Shown here one piece after another: positions 1-11,557 of a DNA stretch of 64,000 bases (its first letter is position 1; every line of letters begins with the position of its first letter). Location: contig OY821784.1 of NCBI GenBank assembly GCA_963682175.1, forward strand, positions 34,019,621 through 34,083,620, given 5' to 3'. The position numbers and the translations under genes were made by a program. The DNA comes from Triglochin maritima. Lineage: Eukaryota > Streptophyta > Magnoliopsida > Alismatales > Juncaginaceae. The notes under the pieces are model-generated. The model ran no database searches. It worked only from the letters and a program-made list of their open reading frames with translations, and was not told the origin of the DNA.

Positions 1-178
1 TCTTCGCATACCACACATCTTGTGGGTATATTGTGGACAACTCCTTTCTGTTTGGTTGTGATGGAGTCTCTTTCTTTGTTTTGTTTTGTTTTTTCGGGTT
101 TCCTTTGTTTTGTTTTCTCTCCCCTTGTACCCCTTTTTTATTCTATCAATGATCAAAATAATAATAATAATATATTAT
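1..178 (+). repeat. possible 3' tail of a LINE inside or beside an AlaRS intron
   Basis: T-rich sequence with repeated TTTTGTTTTG runs, a CTTGTACCCC stretch, TTCTATCAATGATC and a terminal (ATA)n run at about 160-175. That layout resembles 3' ends of plant L1-type LINEs. No reverse transcriptase is present and no target duplication can be checked because the left side is cut by the window. It lies upstream of the first recognised alanyl-tRNA synthetase exon and is probably intronic. It could simply be ordinary T-rich intron. Confidence 0.3.
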
Positions 179-272
179 TAGGTGTCAATTCTTATGGGTA
201 AGGCATGGTCGTTCTTCATTCAAAATTACTCGTGACTCATATAGATGGTGGCTTGCTATTTATTTGCTGCAG

Positions 273-3051
273 ATTTATGACACTGGATGTCTAGAAGGTT
301 CGTTTGGGTCATTCCAAGTGAATAATGTTCAAATATTTGGAGGATTTGTCCTCCACATTGGTTCTATTTCTGGAGGGACTGGCACTTTGTCAGTTGGTGA
401 TAAAATAATTTGCAAGGTAGAGTCTTGTTTCACAGGCCTAGCTAAATCATAGTTAGGTTTTATAGTTTTTTTATTTATAATATTGTTTCTAATATTGTGG
501 GCAGGTGGACTATGATAGACGTACCTTAATTGCTCCAAACCATACATGTACACACATGCTGAACTTTGCTCTGAAGGTGCACCAACTTCTAGTCTTCTAC
601 ATCAGCTGTTGCAAAATTTTGTTTTCATAAATATTTGATTCTGAATTTGCATTTTTTATGCAGGAAGTGCTTGGTGATCATATTGATCAGAAAGGTTCTA
701 TTGTTCTTCCTGAGAAATTAAGATTTGACTTTTCCCATGGTAAGTGACTTTCTGCTGATTCTGGTTCTTGCAATTCACAATTTTTTAAGTCCAGATCAAT
801 TTGCACAGGCAAACCTATTCAGCCTGAAGACTTGAGGAAAATTGAGTCAATTGTAAACCAGCAGATTGACGATGAGTTAGAGGTTTTTGCAAGCGAGGCA
901 AGCCTTGCCGATGCAAAAAATATTGTTGGCCTAAGAGCTGTTTTTGGGGAGGTAAACCACTTGTTATTAATTAGCGACTTACCTGCTTTTATGAACCATT
1001 TATTTATTTATGTTTTGGTTTTCATAGGTGTATCCTGATCCCGTCAGGGTTGTCTCAGTTGGTCGAAAAGTGGAAGATCTTTTGCTAGATCCCACTAACA
1101 AGGAGTGGCTGTCAATATCTACAGAATTTTGTGGAGGTGAGCACTGATTTTAGGTTTCTTCTCCTTAAGACACTTTTCTCTTGAATTGTACGTTGATATT
1201 TGTGAAATAATACTTCTTATCAGGGACTCATTTATCAAACACTCGTGAGGCTAAAGCTTTTGCTTTGTTATCTGAGGAGGGGATCGCTAAGGGTGTCCGA
1301 AGAATAACGGCTGTTACAACAGAATGTGCTATTAGTGCAAGGGAATTGGCTGCATCCTTCGATAACGAAATAACTGAGGCTGCCAAAGCTGATGGAAGCT
1401 TATTGGAGAAGGTATACTTGAAAAGTTGATTTATATTAAAAATTTAATATGATCATACATGTTATCTTGTTGACTTGAAATTTAACCCGTATGAGATTTC
1501 TGAAAAATCTGGTAAGTCAGGCTGAGGCACACTTGTCTGCAAAAATGGGGAAGAAAATGGCGAGTATTTAGTTTCACCATAAATGTGAACCTCATAAACA
1601 TACCTATTTTCCACCTGATGGTTCTAAATTAAGCATTTCCCTGTGCAAAATGCATCTCATGGACTCCGTGACTTCGGTAAATATTTTGTCAAATGTCAGT
1701 GGTATTGGTCTTTCCAAAGAAAACAATAAATTCAGCATCTGTCTTGGTTTGTCACATTCACTCTTTTTTCTTCTTGGTGCTGGCTCACGGGCCTTGTCGG
1801 GATACTGGAGGGAGAATAATTATGATTTATGACACATCATTTTGGAGCATATGGAAGGATGTGCAAGTTGCTAAAATGCCAAAGAACTATATTTTTCCGA
1901 GAATCTAAAATATCTATGGGCATAATGGTCCTTCGTGATCCATAAAGAGATTGACATTTTCTCCAAAAGCGTGTCAAGGAATACTCATCTTATATATAGT
2001 GCTTTGAGTTTTTGCGTACCATAGAAAGATAGTGACTGCCTTTTGGTTTTCTTCTTCAAATAGAAAGTGGCTGCTCTTAAAAGTAAAATAGATGCAGCTG
2101 TCATTCCTGCCTCCAGTAAAGCACAACTTAGAGCCAGACTTTCTCAACTACAGGTGAGTTTATCGCATTTTTGTTTAACCAGCCAAAGTTATTTCCGAAA
2201 TGCTGCAGAGGTTATGGAAACTAATTTTTATTATGTGCTCTCAGGATCAAATCATGGCAGCACAGAAGTTGGTAGGCAAACAAAATGTTCAGAAGGCTGT
2301 ACAGATGGCCACCGAAATTGCTGATGCAGCTGCTTCAGAAGGAAAACCTTTTTGCATAGGCAGTGTAAGTGTCGGATTGGACACAACTGCAGTTCGTGAA
2401 GCAGTGTGCAAAGTGATAGAGCAAAAGGTATTTGATCTTGAATTTCTTATTTTTCTTACCATATCTTATCATTGATATTTTAATGTCACTTTGCCCTTTT
2501 TTATTATTATTCTTACTTAAAAATTTCAAATAATTGTAAATAAATTACTTGCCCCCCCAATGGTGGTTTGATTACTTTGACATACTACTACTTTGCATAG
2601 TGTACTTTCATCGTTTCTCGCTGATAAAGAAGCTTTTCTCATACTTTTTACCTTTTGATTCTGGTCCATGCAATTTGGAGACTATGTTTTTACTGACTTG
2701 CTCATTTCCCTTATACAGAAAATGCCAATAATGTTGTTCAGCACAGATGAGGCATCAAACAAGGCAGTCGTATATGCTGGAGTACCAGATAACGATAAGA
2801 ACGGTGTGACAGTGAAATGGCTCAAGAGTGCTTTAGGTCCTATCAATGGAAAAGGAGGTGGCAAAGGTGGCCTTGCACAGGGCCAGGTTAGTTTTGTGTT
2901 GCACATGCCAAGTCCACTTAAGTACTTAACTGCTACAATCTTTCATGATTAATTACTCAATGGTCTGCATGTTTTACAGGGAACAGATGCTTCTCGTGTT
3001 GACGAAGCCATTTCAGTGGCGACAAAATTCGCATCAATGGAATTGAAATGA
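273..3051 (+). CDS. ALATS: alanyl-tRNA synthetase, C-terminal half (partial, 9 exons)
   Basis: Alanyl-tRNA synthetase charges tRNA-Ala and hydrolyses mischarged Ser/Gly-tRNA. Plant enzymes serve cytosol and organelles. Nine exons in consistent phase were read: 273-416, 505-576, 664-739, 809-951, 1028-1136, 1224-1411, 2064-2153, 2245-2427, 2719-2886, plus the last exon 2980-3051 ending in TGA (ten blocks if the first, continuing leftward, is counted). All introns follow GT-AG. The editing site is complete: an HTCTH motif in the 505-576 exon (the HxxxH zinc motif), and FCGG|TH across the 1136/1224 junction supplying the Cys and His of CxxxH. The two final exons encode the glycine-rich C-Ala tail ([18 protein letters not shown]). 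The catalytic domain lies left of the window. Intron 1412-2063 is the longest (652 bp). No stop or frameshift was seen, so this portion looks functional. Confidence 0.93.
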
Positions 3052-4102
3052 TGAGGCATTAAAGGACCATAATTTGTTCTCACGATGGCTATTTAATATT
3101 TATTGATCGTCTTATTCTGGACTCTGCAGATGTATTCTACATTGATTATATTACTTGATAAAAACAGTTCCTTTGTCCAAATGTTCTACTTAAGAACGTG
3201 ATGGTTGAGCAGCCCATGAAATGTGTGCTCTAGTCTAGGTTTAGTAAGCTTATCATCTTTTGTTATAGTGTGCACATACCAAGCGTCTGAGGTAACACCA
3301 CAGTCTGTACTATTGTGGACCCCTTACCTGGAATGAATATTGTTGTATGTTGGAGAAAAATGTGGTAGCTTGGAATGCATTATTAAAAGCTAGTAAGAGT
3401 CGAGTCTGTTCGAAGAAATGTTGAACCCCAACTTTCGTGAGCCGATCTTTTCTTTCTAACTTGGAATCAGATGAATCACAGTTCCAAACTAGGTGAAGTG
3501 CTCTATTTGTCACCGGAAAATTCCATCCCGTTAGGTTCAAACTCGATGGGCTGTGGCCTGTGGGGGAGTATAAAACATTTGCCAAATCCACGAGGACTTC
3601 ATAGAATTGGTCACTTCATGAATTAGTCTCTTTGGGTGTGATTAGTTTGAAAGAAAATTCAAGGAATCAGACCTCTAGATGAGTTTAAGAGAGATTAAAA
3701 TTCTTGAATTGAAGTTTTATGAGTTCCGAGGCTTACAAAAATTATACTAGAAATGACTTATCCCATTCCACAAAAAAGTCAAAGGAAATTCAGTTTCCAG
3801 TAGTTTTATCTTAAATTGTTATTTTATAATAATATCAAAAAAGTTATTATACGAAAAGATACACTTTTGTACCAATCATCAAGTTGTGAAAACTAGAATT
3901 CTGAAAACTTAAGCTTTAAGAATACTTTCTAGATTTTTCTCACTTCTCATGTCGCACCTCCAGTCGCATCACTGACGTTATGCTCGCGCGGTGCGTGTCT
4001 CACGTGTCTCGGTGATGCATGCATGATCAAATGAGAATGCGAAAATCTACTCATACTACTTCCAAGGGTGGGTTTTTGGAAGAGCACACAAGAACCGACC
4101 AC
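3052..4102. other. AlaRS 3' UTR and intergenic DNA, ending in internal leader of element T1
   Basis: The first 150-200 bp after the stop are probably the AlaRS 3' UTR (AT-rich, no perfect AATAAA chosen). From about 3250 to 3940 no gene is supported. A 93-codon reverse frame at 3310-3591 has no recognisable similarity. About 3940-4102 lies next to a reverse-strand primer binding site and is probably the 5' leader of the T1 retrotransposon, read on the minus strand. The far edge of that remnant was not located. Confidence 0.5.
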
Positions 4103-4113
4103 TCTGATACCAT
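4103..4113 (-). promoter_or_regulatory. primer binding site, initiator-Met tRNA type
   Basis: On the minus strand the sequence reads TGGTATCAGAG, the usual tRNA-iMet primer site of plant Copia and chromovirus elements. It starts next to the inner end of an LTR whose minus-strand terminus is ...GTTATCA at 4114. This fixes the orientation of the T family: these LTRs lie on the minus strand and the internal region of T1 extends to the left. Confidence 0.8.
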
Positions 4114-4461
4114 TGATAACATCCCCGAACAACAGAAAAATTTAAAACTTTAAATGAATGATCAAGATTAATATCATTAAGAGTGAGAGCATTACTCATA
4201 AAATACCCAAATCTACAGTGCACCATTACACATGAGTTTTCAAAAAGTATGATTACATCAAGGTACAAGAAGATATAAATACATGTAAATATGTAATCAT
4301 AACAACCTAAGAAGTAGACTAGAGGATCCGGTCCCAGAGTGAACTCGTCCTCGGTCGCCACCCAACAACATCTACTGCGGTCCTGAAATGTAAACGTAAC
4401 AACAATGCCTGACTTTCCATAAGTAAAACACCGTATACCAAACTCACCTATATGCACCTAT

Positions 4462-6499
4462 TGTAGGATTTCTAGTTTAATTGTACATATATATTTTCGA
4501 ATTTTTTTTGTACAATAAGGATCATTCATATATTTTCTACGATTTGGTTTTCATGCATGCATCAGTTTGTTTTAATGATTGCTTAAAACACATTAAAACA
4601 AACATTGGGCTCCGAAATTCATACCTAGAAGTTCTCTAAAACTTCTTGAAGATCCGGAGACGTTGAGGATGCTTGTTGCTGCGCCGGATGCCTCCGAGTA
4701 TTCACCAAACTCTAAACAAGATCGGAGAGAGAAGAGCTAGCCTCTCAATCTCCAATAGGGTTTAGAATCTAATTACTAACCCCTCTTTAGTTCCCTTGAG
4801 AAGAAGATCTCTGAAAACTAAAACTAAACTCAAGAATTAAGGTGAAATTCGTGGAGAATTATGGAGAGAGAAGTTTGCACAAAAAGATAATGAATTAATT
4901 GATTAGGTAATGAGATAAACTTGTATTTATAAGTTCTCTACAAATTACCTATTCATGTGCAACCACTTGCCCTTGATTTCATGCAAACTTCCATCTAACT
5001 ATCAATTATTTGTCAACAAATAATCTCAGCCACGAATTAAATCAGTTATGGACCAATTCCATGCATGATCTAATTAATTCTTAAATTAATTCAGCAGAAA
5101 ACCGTCTGGACCGGTCAACCGTTTGGAGGTTCGCTCGACCGTTCGAACCAAGTTTCGGTCGACCGTTAGACACTCGGTCGACCGTTCACAAGAGTAAAAC
5201 TATTTCATCGCAATGTTCGGTCGAACGACCGATAGATTCGGTCGACCGTTCTGAACAGACGAAAATTCCCTGTTATCGGTCGAGATGTGTCCGGTCGACC
5301 GAGCATAGTTCGGTCGACCGATCAACAGTAATTTTGCATAGTCTGCAGTTGGTCAAATTTCGGTTTTACCCCTATTTAATTTGACATTTCGGGATTAGTA
5401 GTAAATTCACAACTTATGTAACATATTATCCTATGTAATGATAAATCATTACACCCCATAATATTTACATCACATATGAATTTAATTTAGATTCCAATTA
5501 TGTCATTAATCACAACATAATTTTGATTTTGTTTGTTCACCCCATGTGTCATATTTTCTACATGAAACCCGACACATCCTATGAACTCAAAATCCCCATT
5601 TCTTGTTTCCCAGTTTTGTGGTGTGACCTATGGGAGGATCTAGACTAAGTTGGCAGTGATATTAAGATCTTAATATCACAAGCTATAAGCGGTATCTAGC
5701 TACACATTATAACTCCCAATTAGTTAGATGTCTTAATTCCACTCGAACCAAAACCCGATCCATTTAGTGATGGCGTGCACCACTTGTGTCCGTCCCTTGC
5801 CTCATGATATTAAGAATACACACAAAGTTGTATTGTGTCATCTTTGTATTAGTATTCATTTCTTGATCTCTTTAAGCTAGTTATAAATATGTGATTTAAC
5901 TCAAATCACATTGTGCACTTTATAACTTTGCTTTATCAAGGGACCCACTAATATCATCACTCAATTAAGAGGGGCAATGATAATCTTTTGACTAACTATC
6001 TTCTCCAACAAAAGTCATACTTAACCAACTAATGCCTTTGCACTACACTCATTGATAGCTTAAGACACTAGTCTAATTAAGCACTCCTTAAGCGATCAGA
6101 TATAAGTATCATATAAAAGGACCAAGGACACAGTAAAATATTAATGACACAGAAACACATTTCTATAATATTTTACTTGTTAGGTCAATTCGGTATACAA
6201 AACTAATATTTTCCTCTTTTGCGTACCTGTGTTGTCACTCACTTGTAGAGCTACAATGATCTATGACCAACACGACAATCTTAACTCGGTAATAAATGTC
6301 CCATGTTTATTACCATGATTGCGAATATCTTTTGCTTTATGTAAACCAATATCTTTTAGAACCCTGCGGTTAAGGACCAAGAGCCTCTTCCTTAACACTT
6401 CTAAAAGACGAATAACATAAACAAGGAACAAAATGATTTCTCATTCAATTCATAATAATTGACATTTAAAAGTAAAACTTTTAGAACACATTCCCTTCA
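4462..6499 (-). mobile_element. solo LTR nested in T1, TSD CCTAT
   Basis: A 2038-bp segment starts TGTAGG and ends CTTCA, flanked by an exact 5-bp duplication CCTAT (4457-4461 and 6500-6504). The flanks rejoin a block continuous in copy T2 (CACCTAT...CATACTAG), which confirms insertion into T1. A TATAAATA box is on the minus strand at 4924-4931, indicating minus orientation. Positions 5105-5330 hold many GGTCGACCG and GGTCGAAC boxes resembling those in T, although the rest appears unrelated. No gag or pol frame is present, so it is a solo LTR. Confidence 0.85.
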
Positions 6500-7829
6500 C
6501 CTATCATACTAGTATAGCATGTCATGATATAATGTAATAAAAAAATATTCCCTCTAAGGGTAAATAAAGGACCTCAGTCCTACAACCATCATCGGGTCCC
6601 CCACGGAGACCTACCGTAGGCACATACAGTCTTAGGAGGAGTATGCAACACACCCCACACGCGGCTATACTAAACATGGGGTTCGGTGAGGGCATCCGCA
6701 CTTCCGCTTCAGTAGAATCATATCTGAAACTCGTGGTCAACACCACACTGACGGAGCCGTCGCTCAGGTCGGTCTACTCACTTAGATGTGCCAACACCAA
6801 GCTACTTGTCGGAATACATCGTGAGACAGTCCACCGCTACCACATAGGTCGTGCGGTCCTCCTTGCCGCGACTCGGTCGTGTGAGCTCATCATCGCCATT
6901 AAGGCCAGTCGAAGGTATCCGTCGCCCAAAAGGTCGTCCAATCGACTGATCCAGACCGAAGTCCGCGGGAGTCATCATGCTCCGTAGAGCCGTGCAACAT
7001 CGTGTATTGGGATCCATGATCCCTCAGGGCTACTACTCTAGTATGAGTCAATGCAAAGCATTACACTATGCAACAATCTATAATACAAAAGTGGCACATC
7101 CCAAGTGTCCACACTCTTCCACTCGGTGGTCCCAGGGCAGACACGATCAACGCACCCACCGTCACCTCCTGGCTCACGCGCTAGGCGAGGACACAGGCTT
7201 CCGTGGACAAAGTTGACACTTCACAAGGACAATGACTCAGTCCTGGGCCTAAACGGTCGACTCAAAAAGGCAAACCGGTCGACTGCTCCTCAGGAATAGG
7301 GAGACGCTCGAACAGACGCCTACAATGGTCGAACCCTGGGCTCAAGGCTAAAGCCACAATGGTAAAACTAAAGATCATGGAGGTCAGACCATTTAGATGG
7401 TCTAGGCCAGACTAAGACTAAGTCAATCAAGGCAACGATCGAACAGTTCAGGGGCCCCGTTCGATTGAAAATACTAGGGACATCTAGTCATAATCGGCCG
7501 AACCAATTATCCATCGGTTGAACAAACATAATGTACACTTAAGTTACCGGTCGGACGAAAGTTTAGGGCGGTCGACCGTTTAGATGGTCAACGTCCAACC
7601 GAGGTCAAAATTACAAGGCAACAGTCGAACGAAAGAAAGACTCGTTCGATCGAAAATATCAGTGTCTTTCCCCGCCCAAGAATTATGCACAACCGGTTGA
7701 CCGCCGCAAAACATCGTTCGACCGGTGTTGGGTAAAATCAGAGGAATACACTTAGACCAGTCGACCGCAAACCTACACCGGTCAATCGTTAGCCGGCAAC
7801 TACCTGGTCATGGCAGGTACATCTTGCTA

Positions 7830-7855
7830 CCCCCCCCCCCCCCCCCCCCCCCCCC
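7830..7855 (+). repeat. homopolymer tract, 26 C
   Basis: An uninterrupted run of 26 C within the C-rich part of the T1 LTR, at the position where T2 and T3 lack such a run. It could be biological slippage or a sequencing/assembly length artefact. Confidence 0.9.
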
Positions 7856-8403
7856 ATCGCCGGTGAGGTCTCCGACCTCTGGTGACAAGCAAAACTTCAC
7901 GCACACTTGTGTGAGCAAAATCTAATGCATTGAACTTGACATACCTCTCTCTCGAGATCACCGGAGTTCGCCAGAGCCACCACCTCGCGCCTCAGCACCT
8001 CTGACAACCTCGTTCTTCGGTATCCTGCCTCGTGCCTCCTTGTACCGCTCCAAGCCAACCCGCTCGCTTGCATGCCTTGTCCACTTTGACCACACCACAA
8101 CACCGTTCTTCCCCTTCGCTCCACCACCGAAAGCCGTCTCCACACCACCTCTGGTCGCCCACTCACCGCCGGAAACTAGCCAAAGAGAGAGAGACGAGGG
8201 GAGAAGAAGAGAAACGTGAGAGAAGGAGATGAGAAGTGTGCTTTCATTCTTCTTCCAAACCAACCACTAACACCCTCACCATCCTTAACACCCCCAACCA
8301 TACTTCATCAACCCCACCATACCTCACACCATACTCTCCTAAAGTCAAAGAATGCATTAGCCCACCTAATCCCACTTAGCCTCACTAAAATGGATCAATA
8401 TCT

Positions 8404-9242
8404 AATTGATAGAGGAAGATTGACATTGCACAACAAGCAACGTCAACGACTCCGGTTTCATCCAACACCGACTCCGACTTTGCAGTCGCGACAACTTCAA
8501 CAACAACGACTCCGACTTCTTCGACAACAACGACTCTGGCTTCATTAACACCGTTGCAACTCTCGCATGTGCAACAACTTAGGTGATTACTTCGCCTAAA
8601 ATAATAATAATAATATTTAATTAAATGTACACAGGTGGCTACTCCCTTGGGGATCCGTACCCGCCTATGTACTCAACGATCGTTCCAACCTCCTCCTTTT
8701 AAGGAATCTTACCCGGACGGTTGCCCAATTATTCAAACGACCACCTCCTTTGGGGAATCGTGCCCGTTTGGCTTGGGAAAAACACATCATTCCGACCTCC
8801 TCCTTTTAAGGAATCGTACTCAGATTGATGTTTATATTTTGACAAAAACAAAAAAAGACGCCGGAAAGCTGCCGAAATTAAGTCAGAAAATTACAAATAC
8901 TCGAACAAAAAAAATTATGGTTCCATACTTCGTATAAAATCAATGAACCAAAACATATTAAAGTATGTTGTAATACTGCCAAAAATTCAAAGAAAAGTGA
9001 AGTGGGAATTCTTTCATATCTCACTTGATTAGTTTTGAGATCTCATGTTATCTGAAAGATGAATTGTAATTTTGATATCTATAAAAATATGAACGGAAAG
9101 TGAATAATGATTCCAACATATGCTGAAACTAATTAATTAGAATATCATTTCACTGTGTGTGTAATGTGAGAATGCACAAGTAACCATTTTGTATTCCATA
9201 AAATCAGAACGTGATGTGAGAACCTTATTAATCAACCACTTA
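8404..9242. other. unassigned DNA with CAACAACGACTCC repeats and a ~55-bp local repeat
   Basis: 8430-8560 is made of degenerate CAACAACGACTCCGACTTC units. 8580-8615 has a TTAGG/CCTAA hairpin followed by (TAA)n. 8680-8825 holds three diverged copies, about 55 bp apart, of a segment with CCTCCTTTTAAGGAATC (near 8690, 8743, 8799). No coding gene is supported. The rest, to the PIF/Harbinger element, is AT-rich without recognised features. Confidence 0.55.
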
Positions 9243-9364
9243 TAAGGCCTCCATTCATGGGAGGCAATTTGTTGGGCGCCCGAATTTCCCTCCCTTAACA
9301 AGAGGGTAGGATCCGCCCAGGCGGAAAACTAGGCGATTAAACTACCCAGTTTTCCACCTAGGCG

Positions 9365-9398
9365 CCCAATGGGGGGGGGGGTGCCCCCTCCATTGGTC
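9365..9398. repeat. G-tract/C-tract hairpin near the left PIF end
   Basis: CCAATGG followed by a G run, a TGC turn, then CCCCTCCATTGG: the two arms pair almost perfectly. A closely similar AATGGG(n)..TGC..CCCCCCACCCATT hairpin occurs at about 47888-47917 in a small terminal-inverted-repeat element. Confidence 0.75.
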
Positions 9399-9871
9399 CA
9401 TTTTTTAATGTTTTTTTGGTTTATTAGTCGCATTAATACAAATAGCTATACAGTGATGACAGAAACGAAAATATAGTGTTTTCAAATGGCATGCCAGCAA
9501 AACACCCTTAAAATGATTTGAGATGAAATTAGGGTTTTGTAATTTAATTGTGGTTAATGTATTGATGTTGTTTTAATTTGGTAATTATTGTAGAATTGTT
9601 TTCAACTAATTAAATTGTTTTTGATTTATTAAGATTTATTTAAATTTAAAAATGAAAAAAATCAAATATGAAATTCAGATAAGTCACAAAACATCATTAC
9701 AATACAAATAAACTCCAGATAAACAATACAGATACAGATATGATAAACAATACAAATAAAAATATGAAATATAAATAGATGCTACTACAACAATATCGAT
9801 AAACTACGAAACACACATTAACTCCAAATTAAAATAAAAGAAACTATAGAAACCCTTGTGATTTATCCTAA

Positions 9872-10964
9872 TCATTGAGTTCAGCAAATGTATCTTTATC
9901 GAACTCGTCCTTGTTTTTGTTTTTCACCAGAGAAAATAGTATGTCGAGCTTCTTGGTGTTGAGTTCCCTTTGGAATTTCTCTTCAGCTTCAATGTGTTTA
10001 CCCGTTCTTGGTAACTCAAGTACTTGTCTTCTCTCACTTTGGCATTGTATTCAATTTGCTTTTCCAGTTCTAACATATTGGGATCGGGTTGCACCTGGAA
10101 CTGGTTCTTTCCCCTTCTTTTTGGCTTTTTAATGTCTTCTAGATGACATGGTTCAAACATCATTTTATCCGTCGACGGTGTCACGTGGGACACATCCTCG
10201 TCCATGCCTTTTCTTTTCCCATTGTTCCAACTCTCTGGACTTTCTTCACCGACATCACTTGTGGCAGCTCCAAGCAACACATACTCCCATTTAGGGTACC
10301 TGCACAACATAAGTCAGGCATGAATGCAATGAAATCTGATCTTGTGAGTTCGCTTGTAGATGATGTGCTCTTCTTTGATGACATCGTCCTCGTTGAAACC
10401 TTTATTTTTCCTCCGCACCACCTGGTCGAAGCAACCAACCTATTGGGACACACATGGCAAAATATGCCTCCATTGTCCCTTAAATGACTCATCGTTACAC
10501 TCTACTACATTTGCTTCGGCTGATTCGTCGAAGAGGAGCTCAACACGCCTCCACAAGGACCTCATTTTTTGGTTCGTCCTAACCACAACATCGCCACTTA
10601 TAGTCATGTAAGCCGAGACAAGTCTCTCATCCTCTAGTGTGGACCATGTCTTCTACGACTTGGTCGTCGCAGTTTTGCATGTTCCTTGACGGCTTAAAGG
10701 CTAAACGATATTTTCGTCATTCACATCAGGTATAATGCAGCTTATATTCGCACTGCTTTCTCCACTTAGAAGACGCGTGTACATACTAAATGGGGATTGA
10801 GTTTGGTCTTGTTCCTGGTATGGTGGGTGGTGTGGATTTTGCTGGTATTGTTGGTATTGATGGTCTAGGTGGAATCCTGGGTGTTGGAAAAATTGTTGGG
10901 TTAAGGATGAACGACGTGGAAAATGATTGTAGTCTGGTGAACCATTGCCTTCTGAAGAAGACAT
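9872..10964 (-). pseudogene. PIF/Pong ORF1, Myb/SANT-like accessory protein (degenerate)
   Basis: Reverse-strand remains of the accessory ORF1 of PIF/Pong elements, a Myb/SANT-like DNA-binding partner of the transposase. The start at 10964 gives an MSSSEGNGSP N-terminus rich in Gln, Pro and Tyr, as in plant ORF1 proteins. A Trp-containing segment (WSTLEDERL...LWRRVELLFDES, about 10500-10650) matches the Myb-like core. The C-terminus (9924-10250) is Lys/Glu-rich and probably helical (RPK-type basic patch, then LELEKQIEYNAK). Several frame changes and stops separate these blocks, so no full protein is made. It is transcribed away from the transposase, with the minisatellite between. Confidence 0.75.
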
Positions 10965-11069
10965 TGTAACATGAGGGTGGAAGAAGTAAGATAGGATTTG
11001 GGTTGAATAGAGAAATAAGTTGGAAGGGGTATCTATAGAATTGAAGCACCATTTGAGAGAACTTGTTTG

Positions 11070-11472
11070 GTCATCACCTTGTGTTTTGTGTAGTCACGTG
11101 TGCATTGTAGGTCCTCGAAACTTGTTTAGTCCAAGACTCGATGTCATAACCTTGTGTTTTGTGTAGTCACGCGTGAACTGTTGTTCCTCGAAACTTGTTT
11201 GGTCAAAGATTTGATGTCATCACCTTGTGTTTTGTGTAGTCGTGTGTGCATTGTAGGTCCTCGAAACTTGTTTGGTCCAAGATTCAATGTCATCAGCTTG
11301 TGTTTTGTGTAGACGCACATGTACTGTAGGTCCTCGAAAAATGTTTGGTCCAAGATTCGATGTCATCACCTTGTGTTTTGTATAATCACGCGTGCACTGT
11401 AGGTCCTCGAAACTTGTTTGGCCCAAGATTCGATGTCATCACCTTGTGTTTCGTGTAGTCACACGTGCACCA
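11070..11472 (+). repeat. 73-bp minisatellite, about 5.5 copies
   Basis: Copies begin GTCATCACCTTGTGTTTTGT at 11070, 11143 and 11216 and continue at 73-bp steps, each with a GTCCTCGAAACTTGTTTGG box and ending near CCAAGATTCGAT. Units differ by a few substitutions each. 73 is not a multiple of three, so repeated reverse frames here are by-products. The array sits between the starts of the ORF1 and transposase genes, where a bidirectional promoter would be expected. Confidence 0.9.
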
Positions 11473-11557
11473 AAAAATGTTTTGTGTAATTTCTCATATC
11501 TATAAATACGATCCACATGGTTGGTTCTGTCACATCTCACTCATTCATCTACTACTG

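Larger units (their letters stand above)
4114..8403 (-). mobile_element. LTR of retrotransposon family T, copy T1 (interrupted)
   Basis: Minus-strand LTR whose inner end (4114) abuts an iMet primer site. It aligns in order with copies T2 and T3: an AACATCCC start, a TAGAGGATCC box, a CTACTGCGGTCCTGAA box, a CCTATCATACTAGTA box, then a zone rich in GGTCGACCG and GGTCGAAC, then a C- and A-rich tail. The copy is split by a 2038-bp solo LTR at 4462-6499, so T1 itself contributes about 2.25 kb. The outer end is uncertain; alignment with the T2 end suggests about 8400. No coding sequence is supported inside. Open frames at 8032-8548 are low-complexity Pro/Ser/Gln-rich translations. Confidence 0.72.

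Noticed and set aside
1501..1571. Possible extra AlaRS exon ([13 protein letters not shown])
   Set aside because: It reaches a stop, and the flanking exons 1224-1411 and 2064-2153 join in phase without it. Treated as intron.
8032..8548. Pro/Ser/Gln-rich ORFs at the end of T1
   Set aside because: Low-complexity CCA/CAA repeats, no conserved domain, overlapping frames on both strands.
11144..11426. Reverse ORFs with repeated peptides (GPNKFRGPT type)
   Set aside because: They are translations of the 73-bp minisatellite. Because 73 is not divisible by three, frames switch between units.
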